DNA of 64,000 nt from Hemileia vastatrix. Its lineage: Eukaryota > Basidiomycota > Pucciniomycetes > Pucciniales > Zaghouaniaceae. The DNA lies in the NCBI GenBank assembly GCA_030280995.1, contig JASXTE010000004.1, forward strand, positions 39,302,797 to 39,366,796, given 5' to 3'. The translations under genes were made by a program, and so were the position numbers. A model generated the notes under the pieces. That model made no database searches, had not been told where the DNA came from, and was given only the letters and a program-made list of their open reading frames with translations. Below, piece by piece: positions 11,148 to 23,719 of this stretch. How positions within the stretch are numbered: the first letter of the stretch is position 1; every line of letters starts with the position of its first letter.

Positions 11148-11944
11148 TATTCTAACATGTAAATAGATAAATTTCTGTGTATATGATTTATCTTGTATAA
11201 TTAAAGTTATTTTCCTTCAAATACGTCAAACATGTGACCATCTTTGAAATTTATTAAGAAACCTTTGACATGATTTTCTAAATTAATTTTTTAAAAAAAA
11301 TTATTTTGAGTCCAGCAATAACAAAGAATTTAAAATCTACTTATATGATTTCAAAACATGTATTAAATTCTTAAATATTTTATTGTTTATATAAAAATAT
11401 GATAACTGCTCTAGTTTTGTTACTTTACCTCCAATATTGAATAATCTATTAATTTTTACAAATTTTTTCATTGATTGTAACATTTTTAATCAGAAGTAGA
11501 ACAACTTAAATAATTATATATGTTTATTCTTAAAAAAATACAATTTAATCTATTTTTGATTCAAAATTCTTTCATCAACTCTTTATTATTAACTTTTTTA
11601 TTAATAAGCCTGTTTGACCTAAAATACTATACATTTAATTTGGTAGCATTAAAAGCACATTTTTATGGCTAATATATTTCAAATTCTTTATTATAGTTTT
11701 TTTATTTTAGAACCTTTGCTACCGATTTAATAAAAATGACATTTAAAGATTTCACAACTTATATATTTCCTCAAAAGTAAATCAAATTTTCTTATAATAT
11801 TATGAAAAAAAATTATTCTATTTCACAAATAAAAAAATAGATAATACTATAATCATCACAACTGAAAATGTTACAGCTACTCCCAGTATTTATCATGTTT
11901 AATTTTGCATTAAGTTGTGTATATATGATATAAATTTTTAATAT
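11148..11944. other. No recognisable feature
   Basis: A/T-rich intergenic DNA between two convergent broken genes. It presumably holds both 3' ends. No hairpin terminators, ORFs or repeats stand out. Confidence 0.5.
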
Positions 11945-13178
11945 TTAATTATCAAAATTTTTTAGATTTGTCTTAACATTAGATAAATAATACTTTGCTA
12001 ATTTAATTTCTTCCTCTATTAAGTCATCTCTTTTCAAAAAAACTCTCAAAGCACTAATCAAATATTTATACCTATCTTTTTCTTCTTTCATTTCCAAGTA
12101 CTCTGAAATATCAATATCAATAACATTAAGCTTTTCTATAGCATGAAAAATTCTAGTGCTGATTTGAATAGAAGAAGCTATCCTTGTGAAGCCATGAATT
12201 TTGTGAAATCTTGAGGTAAAATTCCTCAGTTGATTGGCAGGCCATAATGTCACTGTTATTCCATTAGTTTCTTCAAAGTTGATTTTACTTCAAATCTCGG
12301 GAAACATAAGTTCTCCACCTGTTTGTCGTGGTTGGGTCTTATCGTACTTCATATGAATGGTATTGTTTTCTGTATCTTTAGTAAAAAATATTCCTAAAGT
12401 ATACTCACTTGCATCCTTATCACGTTGAACCTCATTGGAGAACCCATTACCATTTGCTCCAGATGTCCAAGTTAAATCACTAGAAAACGGTACACCCTCT
12501 TCTTCACTATAAACTTTTGAAAATCCAGGAATACCAAGTTTTGCACAAAGATTAGTTGCCTCGTTGTACTTTACATATGATACTTTTTTAAAAAAATATT
12601 CAAAGTACATTGCAATCCTCTTCATTTGTTTTTTATATTCATCCGTGCATACAATATTATCAGTGTATTCATCTGCAAGTAAAAGCATTCAAAAATTCAG
12701 TATTTAAATTAAAAAAAGTGAAACTTACAAATATATAAAGATTTCTTCCTATCTAAAATAAAGCCACCACCAAAAATTTTCCAAAACCACCAGCTCTTTG
12801 ATGATAACCATTATTTTTAATTTCATGTTTGCAGTAAGAAAGATCCTTAATGCATTGCACCGTAGCTTCTAACATATCTAGTTCTTTGAGCTCATGAATT
12901 TCAAAAGTCTGCACAAGAACATTAGGTATTAAGACACCTTTTGGTTTATAAATACTACAACCAGGAAAAAAATTGTAATAATTATTGCAATCTGTCATTT
13001 TATTTGCATAATATTGTGCATGGAAATGTGGCTTCTTCCCATTTGTATCCATTCCAAGAGCGTTTACAAGTTTCATTCCAGTAGCAATGTCTTTTGCCCA
13101 CCTATTGTTAGAGTTCTTCCCTGGCCATTTTTTTTTCAAATTGTTACTCATTGATGGTTTGATCCTAAGAGAATTCAA
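11945..13178 (-). pseudogene. TET/JBP-like 2OG-Fe(II) dioxygenase relic 2
   Basis: Three reverse-strand blocks form one gene. Block 1 (13178-about 12770) includes PNVLVQTFEIHELKELD and NNGYHQRAGGFGKF. A one-base frameshift near 12775 then leads to an exon end at a GTAAGT-type donor, followed by a short intron ending TTACTTGCAG (about 12676). Block 2 (to 12290) holds the core WTSGANGNGFSNEVQRDKD, where family members have HxD. Here the His codon is CGT, Arg (12422-12424). Block 3 follows a TGA (12290-12292) and reads GITVTLWPAN, then GFTRIASSIQISTRIF. By alignment to relic 1 the distal His is also replaced (RNFT against NHQT). A C-terminal Lys/Glu-rich helical tail follows. The family normally acts on modified bases in DNA; this copy lacks iron ligands as well as being interrupted. 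Confidence 0.65.
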
Positions 13179-13400
13179 TTTTGATTTAAAATAGAAAAAA
13201 ATTAAAAATTAGAAAATAGTTACAGAATTTCAATTATCAGTCAATGATACCTTTAACTTTATCATATCTTCAATATTAGAAATATAAAATTAGTATATCT
13301 ACATATTTGTAAATTCATATACTTTTTCTTTATTTCAAATATTAAGAATGTGTTTCAAAGGTATACTTTATTAAATTATACATATAAAGAGTATAGCTTT

Positions 13401-13743
13401 ATCCTGTATGCATTCAGCAAGTACAAGATCTTGCTCTACACTTAATATTAATAATATAATGAAAGTATAACTCCAATACACTAGTAATATTAAAAAATTT
13501 ACAGAATTATCATATCCACATATATAAAATGAAAAATCTTGCTCTGACCAATATATTGACTTAGAAAGTTATACTTCAATAAATTATTAATTTTTAAATT
13601 GTAGCATTGTCCTGTATGCTTTCAGCAAGTACGAGACTTTGAAACAACTTAAAAATCAATAAATTAAAGGTAAAGTACAATCATTCTAATTATTATTATG
13701 AAAAGCAAAACATTATCCTGTATGCTTTCAGCAAGTACAAGAT
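13401..13743 (+). repeat. Three copies of a 28-nt motif upstream of the TET/JBP-like gene
   Basis: The phrase CCTGTATGCTTTCAGCAAGT recurs, with one mismatch in the first copy, at 13403, 13611 and 13717. Each is followed by ACAAGA or ACGAGA. Spacings are about 208 and 106 bp, suggesting a roughly 105-bp unit with one copy lost or decayed. The copies lie 220-570 bp beyond the first exon of the reverse-strand dioxygenase, where a promoter or 5' leader would be. Confidence 0.7.
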
Positions 13744-13759
13744 GATTTTTAACTTTTCA

Positions 13760-14890
13760 TATTGATAATATAATGGTTGAGATATTATTTAAGAAATTTA
13801 GAAAAATGATAAGCAAAACATGAACTTACGTGTCTAGAAAATCTTCTTCCATTTGTAGCTGATTGATCAAAATTAATTATAAAGTTTATCTTATAATCAC
13901 TTTTTTAAAAAATAAGTAGTTAGATAAATAAATTGAACATTTTTGATAAGGAATAAAGAAAAGTAAGTTGACAAACAAATAAAAAAACTTTAAGTTAACT
14001 GAAAAAGAATTTTTTGATAATGATTTGAAAGGGTACAGTAAAAGATACCTTAAAAATAAATTCTGAATTAGAATCATTAGATTAACTTGTCAAAAGTTTA
14101 ATAAAGAGTAACAAACCAAAATGATATGAAATGCATTAGCAAGAAAAATGTGCTTACTGATAATCGGATAAGGTCAAGAAAATAGTACCAATAAATCAGA
14201 ATGATAAAGCAAAAATATGATTGATAATTTTTGAAAAAAGTAAGTGAGACAGAGAGAGGAACAATAAGCTTGGTGGCAAAAAGATGTGGATATCATGAAT
14301 TTTCACTGATCTCTTGTTCAAAAAAAATGCAGCTCTCCCAGTCATATGATAAACTTCATCTAAATTCCATGAATAATTTTGCCAAGGCACTGTACGCAGA
14401 ATGATCATTTTTTCCTATGCATATACTAATTCCAGCTAGAATTTACTTGGCTGCATGTTGTACAGATGAAGATTTATGGAACGCTGAAATTCACATCTAA
14501 AAAAAATTGACACCACATAATTCTAGCTACCAAGTTTCATGTGGCTAAAAAACATACACTCATCACATTTAAATTTACATTGTGTCAAAATTATTTCATT
14601 TTCGAATTTTTTAAAGGGAACTATAATGTGCACCACCTATTTCTAAAATATGAACCTCCCCACCATATTAAATTGATAGATTTTTAATTGTGCAATTTTT
14701 TTGCCTTGAACTTTTTCCTGATCTTACTTGGCTCGAAATATCAAAACATGACCAATGTTGCTTTCAGCAACATTTGATTTTGTTTCTATGTGTAACAATT
14801 GAAGGCTGTTTCTAACCATCTGTGGAGCATTGTATATCCTATTTGTACACATTTTTATTTATTTATGTATTTTAATTAAAAAAATTACTT
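13760..14890. other. No gene recognised
   Basis: A/T-rich DNA without a supportable ORF. It leads into the hairpin island. Confidence 0.4.
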
Positions 14891-14895
14891 TTATT

Positions 14896-15572
14896 GCAGC
14901 CAGATTTCTGCTGGCTGCTTTTTGGAAGCCTTAATTTATGACCCAAGCCTTTGAAATCGGCTTGGGTCCCTTACAATTCAATTTAGTACTTCCAGTCAGG
15001 TTTCCCCTGGCTGGAAGTGTCGCTTTCAGGCAACCAAAGTCACTAAAAGTGACTTTGGTTGCTTTTTTTTAAATTTTCCACCCTCCCAGCCAATTTACTA
15101 GTCTGGGAGGTGGCCAAAACTGTATGCAACACGCGTTTCTGCTGCAAGAAACATGTGTTGCACACTCGCTTCCATATTTCATGCAGCTGAGTTGAAATCA
15201 GCTGCATGAGATACGGGCAGCACATGCAATGCACATTGCATGCAGCAGAAATGCGTGTTGTATGTGCTGCATGCAGTGCATTGCACAGCCAGTTTTTTTC
15301 TGGCTGTGCAATGCACACAGAGAAACCAAAGTCCCTGTAAGGGACTTTGGTTTCTAAAATGAAAGCAATTTTCCCTACCAGGTGCAATCTGGTGGGGAAG
15401 TGAGAGACAAGTTAGACCGAAGTTTTTTGAAAGCAACTTTGGTCTTGAAAACATTAAAACTCATAAAAAAATGAGAAAGGTAGAAAACAAAACAAAAAAA
15501 ATTAAAACGTGAGTATAAGAAAAAAAATAAATGCTAGTGATACCAAAAACCCAAGCCAATTTCACTTGGCTT
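14896..15572. repeat. Hairpin island: ~13 consecutive short inverted repeats
   Basis: Almost every base from 14896 to 15445 belongs to a hairpin arm or loop. Arm pairs are: 14896-14903/14911-14918; 14940-14949/14959-14968; 14988-15000/15006-15018; 15030-15044/15048-15062 (15 bp perfect); 15078-15089/15103-15113; 15125-15140/15147-15162; 15172-15190/15198-15216; 15217-15237/15250-15270; 15276-15292/15300-15316 (17 bp perfect); 15321-15336/15340-15355 (16 bp perfect); 15371-15381/15389-15399; 15414-15424/15435-15445; and 15553-15559/15566-15572. Loops are mostly 3-12 nt. Several arms share themes (AACCAAAGT, CAGCCAG), but most differ. The island is visibly richer in G+C than its surroundings. 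Confidence 0.9.
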
Positions 15573-18500
15573 AGTTATTTAATAATAATTTTTTTAATAC
15601 ATTAAATTTAAAATTCAAACACCATAAAATATAAGAAATTTTTTTATATGAATATAATAAATTTTATTTACCCCTTTCTAATAATTATATTTATAATTTT
15701 GTTTTTTAAATTTTGACTTTTAAGTTAATTTTTTGGAAATCCAAAATTAAATTTTCAACTAAATTTTTTAGTAAGGTAAAATAAATTATAAATTTGACAT
15801 TTTTTAATTAAATAATGAAAAAATTTTTAAATTTATTTAAAAAATATTTTTGTTAGAGGAATACCAATATTTTAAGGCTAGAAATACTGTGCAAATTGTA
15901 AGTAAAAAAAATTATATTTTTTTATGAGGGTTATTACTATTTTTGTAAATATTTTTCAAAAACATTCATTAAATACTGAATTAAATTACTTTGTAACTCA
16001 AATTTTTTGTAAAATAATTAAAATTGAAATAATAATATTGTTATATTTGATATAAAATTTGAATTGGTAATATTAATGTCTCTTTAAGTAAATTTGAAAA
16101 TCATAAAAAAAGACCATGTTGATAAGTACTTCATTTTTGATATTCAATGGTTATATGTATATCTTATATATATTTCTTGAGTGTTATTTTTATATACACA
16201 CAATAAAATTTGTAATATTAAATGCCATTTAATCATTAATTATTGGTCAACTTAGTTATAACAATTTCATATTTAATACCAGCCACTAGTATTTAGTTTT
16301 TAATTTAAAACTCCAATATAATATGAGAGTATCCTTATTCTGTCTGGATATAATTAACAATAATAAAAGACCATAAATGAGTGGGTAATTATTTATAATA
16401 AATAGTTGAAAAATAACCTATAAGAAATGATATGTTTATCAAAAAGAGTACATTAAAAAGATATAATTTTGAATTTTTTTTGATATAATTTGGGTAATTA
16501 AATGAAAATTTAAATTATCAGACTTCAAAATGGATAAAATCTAAAATTGGTGTTTATATAATAAGACTCATATAAAAAAGTATAAAAAATCTACTATGTA
16601 ACTAAATTATTAAATATTTAGGTATTATTAAAATTATTGAAAAACTTATTTTACAATTATAATGAAATCTAAATGTGAAATTAATGGTGGGATAATAGTA
16701 AGACTATGTGGAAACACTTTAATTTATACATACTTTTAACTATGTTCAGATAAAAAATTGGTAAAATTTTATAATAACATCTAGTTAATAGTGATGCAAT
16801 TTTATTTAGATCAAGAATAAATTTTTCTGAGGAAAAACTATTTAAATTGAGATATGAATATCTCCTTTCAAGAGATAGAATAATAATAAAAATTTAAAAA
16901 AATTATAATAAGTATTCTTAATCACCATTTTTGAAAAGTCTCTAGAAAAAATCATTATAATATATCATTCATTTATTATATCATATGGAGCTTCAACTTG
17001 AAGTAGTGATGGGAAGCTTTGAACTTATGTTCTGAAAAACAAAAAATTTAAAAAATATATAGTTATACTAATGAAAAAGCCAAAAATAAAAATACTATTA
17101 TAAATTAATAAAATAAAACTACATAAATTTTATTCTGTTCTCATGATTCAAGGATACTATGTATGAATTTACACATGTTAAATCTAAACATGCTTTAAGG
17201 CTAGTTTACAGGAAGAGCTATAAAGTTTCCTTTTATTCTAAAAATAACTTAAGCTTTTTACTTCTTATTTTTTTCTTGTTTTCTTTCCAAAGTCGTTAGA
17301 GTTGCTTAATTATTACTGCTATCTTGATTTTAAGATATATAATTTTTTTTGAATACATGATTTATTGTTTAAAAAATCATATTATAAAGTTAAATAATTT
17401 ATTTAATTTTCTAAAGCTTCATTTTCAAAGACACTACTCCATTTTCTATTACTTAAAAAATATATAAATTGTGATAGCAAAATTTTTAGAATTTTCTTTT
17501 TGAGAGGGTTAAAATATATTGTGAAGATTTTCACCTAGAAATTCTTGTACTCTAAAATAAAATAATTTTCTCCCTTAAGTAAGCCTTTTCAAAAATATGA
17601 AAATATAAACAAGAATATTAACTTATCTTATTTTTATTTTCTTTACTAAAATTTTTAGTTCAATCCCTTTTTTTATATGTCATTAGTTTAAAACCTTGTT
17701 TAAATGCTACTATATAATAAATTTTTATTATATATATATATATATATGAAATATTTAGAAGGTCATCATTTTTTATTTACTTGAATAAATGGCTCAATTA
17801 TAATTCCCAACACTTATTAATGTTTCCCAAACTCAATAACAAATTTATCATATGAAATATTAGCTTTTAATATAAGCAGTTTATCTATAGCTGAGATTCA
17901 ACATGAGATTTTCCTTTTTAGATTCAGCTAAAATTAAACAAAAGGATCAATCATGCATATGTGTATAAATGGTAACCATATGTTACTTAGAGGATTGTGA
18001 AATTCACTCATCAGAATGGTTTAAGTATTAAAATAAATTTAGGTCATTGTTTTCTTGTATTTGAAACTAATTAGGAAATTATTCTAAAAATATATTTTAA
18101 TGTTGATCATCTTTAAAAAGTTGGAAATATGAATTTTGAAAATTTTGAGTTTCTTATATGATATACCAAGCTTTCGTTTACATTGATTCAAGTAGAATAG
18201 AATTTTAGTATTATAAACTGAAAGCAATGTACCATTATATGTTCTTAATTGTGTTCTACTTATAGAATGATTACATAACATTAAACATTATTTAAATCAA
18301 AAAGGTTTAAAAGATATTTAGAGTTTTACAAAATTTCAACATATATAAATCATTGATTTGAAAACCAACTATGATGTACACTCACTAGAAATAAGCAATC
18401 CCAATTTTAACATAATTTATCAATCCAAAAATAATGATTCAATTAACATAAAAATATATATTTTTTCAAAACCAAATCTTTAGATTCAAAATATGATGTT

Positions 18501-21389
18501 TTAATGAAAAATTGATACAAAACTTTAATGAAATGAACTCTCTTAAAAGATTCAAAAATCGAATATCAAAACAAGTGATTTCTGCTAAAAAAACTACTAA
18601 CTATTGCAGATAAAACATAAAAATAAGTCATATTTTTAAAAAAAATGATCTAACAATATTTATTTTTGTTAAAAAAATCAAAAACATTGTTAACCTTGTT
18701 TGTTATAATAATGTTAAAATCCACTAAACATTATCTAAAGGTGGCAAAATATGTCAAAAATATGTTGAATTTTGTGAGCCAAAAATCAACAATTTTGTAT
18801 TATTTCCTGTTGTGCTATGACTTTATTCCACCCTTTTTATCTGATTGTTCCAGCATTATTTGCTATGATCACTAGTTTTGAAGTTAAAATCTACAAATGT
18901 TCATTATATTTGATAAATGAAAAATAACTCAAACTTTTATAACTACAAAATAAGATTTTGAAACTCCTTCTTTCAATCAATGATTGAAAAAAATTTCAGT
19001 TTATTTGAGTAATGATTTTAAGAATAACAAAAAATTTGAAATTCACAAGGACTTATTTCCAGGGACTATAATTATTTACTTGTGTAATTCATGAGCTACT
19101 TATCAATGATGTAAAACATCAGAAAAGTAAGTTATAGTTATAAATCTACAAATTATACTGTGTCTGGTATATATATCTTCAATAAATCTTTTAAACTTAT
19201 CTTAATCTACATACCACACAATAGAAAAACATTATATTAAAAAAGGAAAAAATTCTCTGATAATATCATAAAGAATAATAACCTAGGATTGATATTCCAT
19301 AAAAGTGGTTAATAAAATTTTAAGAGAACCTAAATCAGTATTCTTTCATTAATATATATCCTTTTTGTCGTTGTAATTTATTCCAAACCAATTTTTTGAA
19401 AGTTGAATCTATATATCTAATTCCAAAACCACTATTAAGTCCCCTCTTAGACTTTTTAAGCAATTATATGTATATATATATATATATTATTTATCAAAAA
19501 TTGAAATAAAAAAAACATAATTTTATTTACCTTTAATTATTTAAATATAGAGTATTTTCAGAATGCATTGCGGTTACTTGTGAAGGTTAGAAGATTTGAA
19601 GTTGGATTTATGAGTTTTTAGAAGGGAAAATATTGTAAAATTCTTTCATAAATATTTATTTTATAGTTTCAAATGTTGAAATCTACAAACTAATGGGATT
19701 TAAAATTATATTGAGATTTAAAATCTGTTTTCTACTCAAGTAAAGTTAAATAAAATGATGATATCAAATTTGAAATTAAGTTTAAACTTTTGATATGCTC
19801 TATCTTCAATTTTATTGATAGTGCATCAAAAATATAATAATATTTTTTTCCTACATCACTTTTTACATAGAAGATAGTTTTATTATTTTATGCATTAAAG
19901 ATTGCTTATATAAAATTAACATCTATGTCAACTGTTTATGACTATTAATCTATATAATAATTCTTTTTAGAAGAAAAAATAACATCAGTATATACTGACT
20001 TTGAAATTATATAATTTAAACTAGTTTACAGGTAGATAATGAAGGGTGATTTCATTTTTGAATATGAATTATAGAAGTCTTATTTTGTCAATTTTAATTC
20101 TTTTTGAGCTCAAATGTATCCACTGCAACTTATGTAAGAATAAAAATTATTTTTATTGAAATTCACACGAGAAAGTATGCCTATTATTCAAAATCAAACT
20201 TGCTCTAATGGTGTTTTTCAATAATTATTTCCATTCATATCAATAAAAAACATTTCAATTTGCTGATGTTTTAGTTTTTGATATCCTCAAGGTTTATAGC
20301 TCAGGTGTACTATTCACAAAATTACTAAAAATATAATTTTTGAAATACATGATTAACTTGAAAGTGAGGGGTCATTAAATTTTTAAAAATAAATTCTAAA
20401 TTCAGGATGGATAGTATTTTTTCTATTTTCAAAAATGAACAATTTTTTGTTTCAATAAATCCAGAAAAAAAAATTTGTTTTAAGCATATTATATTAGATT
20501 TATTTTGATTTTACATACAATATTTTCAAGATTTGTGTTTAATATTTCCAGTGAAAGTTAATGTTAATGTTAATTTTAAGTAAGCCTGAAGAAATTTAAT
20601 CAATAGGCATATTGGATATGTAAAATAATATTTTGCTCCAATATTGAATCATCCTGGGCTAAAAAATATCTTGAATAAAGTTTTTGTGGGTCAATTTGGA
20701 TTTAAGTAGGATTAAGTGAGGTTTAATAAAGGACAGATAAAAGGCTAAATTCATTACTAGTGACTTTTTTCTCAAAATAGTTATAAAATATGTATCATTC
20801 TGGAATCAAGCTTAAATAAAGTTGACTTCAAACAGAGATAATTTCTAGCAGCACAACACCATATTTACAAAGTTGTACAATATCTCAAATATTACTCATA
20901 ATATAGTAAGGCAAGGAATCTACAAAATTCACATTTGAAACGAGGATTTATATTTTGAATTTGAAATTGAGAAATTGAATATTATTTTCCAATTTAAATA
21001 TCTATTAGTCATTTTACCAAAATTTTTCAGTAATCAGATTGAATTTTGATGGTATTTTATTGTAGATTAATTATTTTGAGGAGCCATTTACTCAAAATTA
21101 CTGGTTTTGGTTCTGATATTCCATGTGAAATTCAATACAAATCTTTTTGAAAGTGAATTGTTGACATATTGGATATGAAAAAGCTTATGTTAGATCAAAG
21201 TGAGCTCAAAGGGAGTTCAACTCATGATCAAATTAGGATTTTTCAAGATCAAACGGTAATCAATGTAGGTTCATCTTGAGCTCAATTTGTGACAAATCTC
21301 TGAATAAATGTAAGTCCAAACAATTTCCTCCATGGTGATGATGTGTGCATAATTCAGGCATAGATTTGTGGCTCAACGGAGTTCAAGCA
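15573..21389. other. Long A/T-rich stretch without recognisable genes
   Basis: Nearly 6 kb with no protein-like frame on either strand and no obvious long repeat. Two short (TA)n runs occur near 17725-17750 and 19470-19490. The sequence looks like decayed intergenic or old transposon DNA. Confidence 0.5.
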
Positions 21390-23016
21390 AGGGGTATTGC
21401 TAGAAGTACCCCCCCAATTTTTCTGTGGTGAAGGTAGCCTTCAGGAGAATCTTCAGTAAGAAGAACATTAGATTCAAATAAACCTAAACCTAATTCTGAG
21501 TCTGATTTTCAAAATTTTACAAAAACTTGAAAAGTGGTAATGGAGATGAGAACAAAAGGAGTTTAATAAGTTCACTGTTATCCAGATAAGATTCATACAT
21601 ATATTTAAGTATGAATTTTTTATAGAAGGAATGAGATATCATATAGACATGAAAAAAAGGAGATGAAACTTACCTTGATTGAAAAGTAGGAAAAATAGAG
21701 TGAGAAAGATTGATGTTGGAATTGTGGGGAAATTGAATATGGAGTAAGTGAAATACATAAAGAATGTGCAATGTATGTGTTTTAATAACATGGAACCTTA
21801 AAAAAGTGAAATAGGGTAAAGGGGGATAATGACCATTCTAAGGAGGGATGAAGAGTAGGGTGATGGAGCTAAAAAAGAAAGTAAAGAGGGAGAGAAAAAA
21901 AAGTTAATTTTACCATAAAATTCAAAAATAACCACTTACAAAAAAATTAGATACAAAAAAGGAAAAAAACAGAAAAAAAAAGAAAAAAACCATAATTAGC
22001 AATCAAAGAATCAAAAAAATGAATTATGTGACTTATATGGAGAGATGAGATGAGAAAATAAATGAAAGCAAATTGATTGAGTGATGTTTGAGGATTGGAA
22101 GATAGGATATGAGGGATGAATGAAGAAAAAGAAACAGTGAAAAATTATTCAATTGCAGAAAATATGAAATTTCATGTTGAGCTGGTGAATGATAAAAAAT
22201 GAGACATTCAGCGTAAATTCAAAATAAAAATGAATATGCAAATAAACAAAAACAACAAACCAAGTGAATAAAGCACACAAGCTGAAAATCTGGAGCATAT
22301 GAAGAAAAAATTAAAAGGGTTGTGTTTCAAAATGTTTCAGGGTGATTGCCATAATGACAGAGCCTATGCTGGTGGAAAGAATGTTTTGTAGTTCAAGGGA
22401 GGGGAGATCTAGTGCAGTTTTGGGATCCTCTTCTTCATAAAGATCATTGAAAAGACATATAAATAAAAGTGTCTTCCAAACCTGAGTCAGAATCTGAGTC
22501 AGCAGTTAAATTTGAAGTGATAGCATTCATAGCTGAGTGAAGTTTATTCCTAGTAAAGAGATGCTTTATTATTTATGGTAGAAGGTTTAGGTGATGAGTG
22601 GGAAGTGTAAATTCACCACCAAATGAGCAGGTGGGGTGTGTAGATAGAAAAAAATGTTATATGTTTGCTACCAAAATTAAGTATGATAGAGTGAAGAGAC
22701 ACATAAGGAGGAGAAAAAACTTTATGTGTTCGCCACCAAAATCAAGTAGAATAGAGTGAAGAGACACATAGAGATGGCATCTAAAATTATATGTCATGTG
22801 ATTTGCTTACAAATCAATCATGGATGTGATGAGTTTGGGTTCAGGAATTAGGAATAGAAATTGGGGTATAAGAGGTGGGATAATGCATTATTGTGCAATC
22901 TTTATCCACTAGCCCCAGGGCTAGTGGATAAGAATCATCCGCAATTAATAATGTCTGATCATGGAAAAAAAAATTCCTGATCCCTAATTGCAGATCTCTG
23001 AACATTGATACCCCCT
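21390..23016 (+). mobile_element. Relative of the Harbinger-associated repeat
   Basis: 21425-22265 is a diverged copy of 5108-5960 (shared phrases include GTAGCCTTCAGGAGA and AAACTTGAAAAGTGGTAATG). The end at about 23000-23016 (GATACCCCCT) resembles the right end of the 2708-6164 element (GACACCCCCT). The left edge may be AGGGGTAT at 21390. I found no matching target duplication. It contains a 14-bp perfect palindrome (22902-22915/22918-22931). No transposase is present, so it is probably a non-autonomous relative. Confidence 0.5.
22656..22780 (+). repeat. 63-bp tandem duplication
   Basis: Two adjacent units share CACCAAAATCAAGTA-like and ATAGAGTGAAGAGACACATA phrases, starting at about 22661 and 22724. 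Non-coding. Confidence 0.65.
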
Positions 23017-23446
23017 AATAAAAAATTGGTGTTCAGCATCCAGAAAATAATCTGAAAATAACAGTATTACTTGAGAAAAAATGTAAGAAAGTGATTAATC
23101 AAAAACAAGAGATAAATTCATGAAAATAATTGATAGAAAGATTGAGAGTATGATGGAGGGAGTAGGATCTAGATTATTAGATATCAGTAGTTTATTAAGA
23201 CAAAAAAATGATGAACAGTTTAATTTTAAATTTTTCATTTCCCTCTCTTTGAATTCTAACCTTATCCCTCCCTAAATATAAACAATCTATCTCAATTTTT
23301 AAAAAAAATTCACCCTTTGATTGTAAATGAGGGCAAAAACTATAAGAATCCCTTTGCTTTAGTCTTTTTCTGAAATGGGTTGATTCTTTATTTTATAAAC
23401 TTTAATTTTCTGTTACTTCCTCAAAAATTTCTCAAATTGATGAGCA

Positions 23447-23716
23447 TTGGCTCTAGTTAATACATGGGGAGTAAATAAGCAATACAAAAGAAAAGATAAT
23501 AACAAAAGTATTATAAGCTTACTACCATGGGCTCATCAAGCTCAATGTCAGAATATACAGTTGGTTCTTCAAATTAAGGAGAGTCAAGCAAAGTATCTAA
23601 AGGAAATTCTTGATTCTTTGTATGAGATTCAGAAAGTCTTGGACCTTGATTATATTTATGATGCCTTAGATAAAATAAAAAGTTTCAAGAATATGAATTT
23701 GAGCAGGAAAATTTGA
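23447..23716 (+). other. Possible decayed coding fragment
   Basis: An 89-codon open frame without an ATG start (opens with TTG) has more varied composition than its surroundings. Its second half could form amphipathic helices (QAKYLKEILDSLYEIQKVL). No domain is recognised, and no partner exons are evident. It may be a fragment of an old gene or chance. Confidence 0.2.
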
Positions 23717-23719
23717 TAA

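Noticed and set aside
14896..15445. Hairpins read as rho-independent terminators or tRNA-like folds
   Set aside because: Eukaryotic setting, no consistent U tract or cloverleaf, and there are a dozen in a row.
15573..21389. Small ORFs such as 18084-18281 and 18666-18875
   Set aside because: Composition matches random A/T-rich sequence; no motifs or repeats support them.
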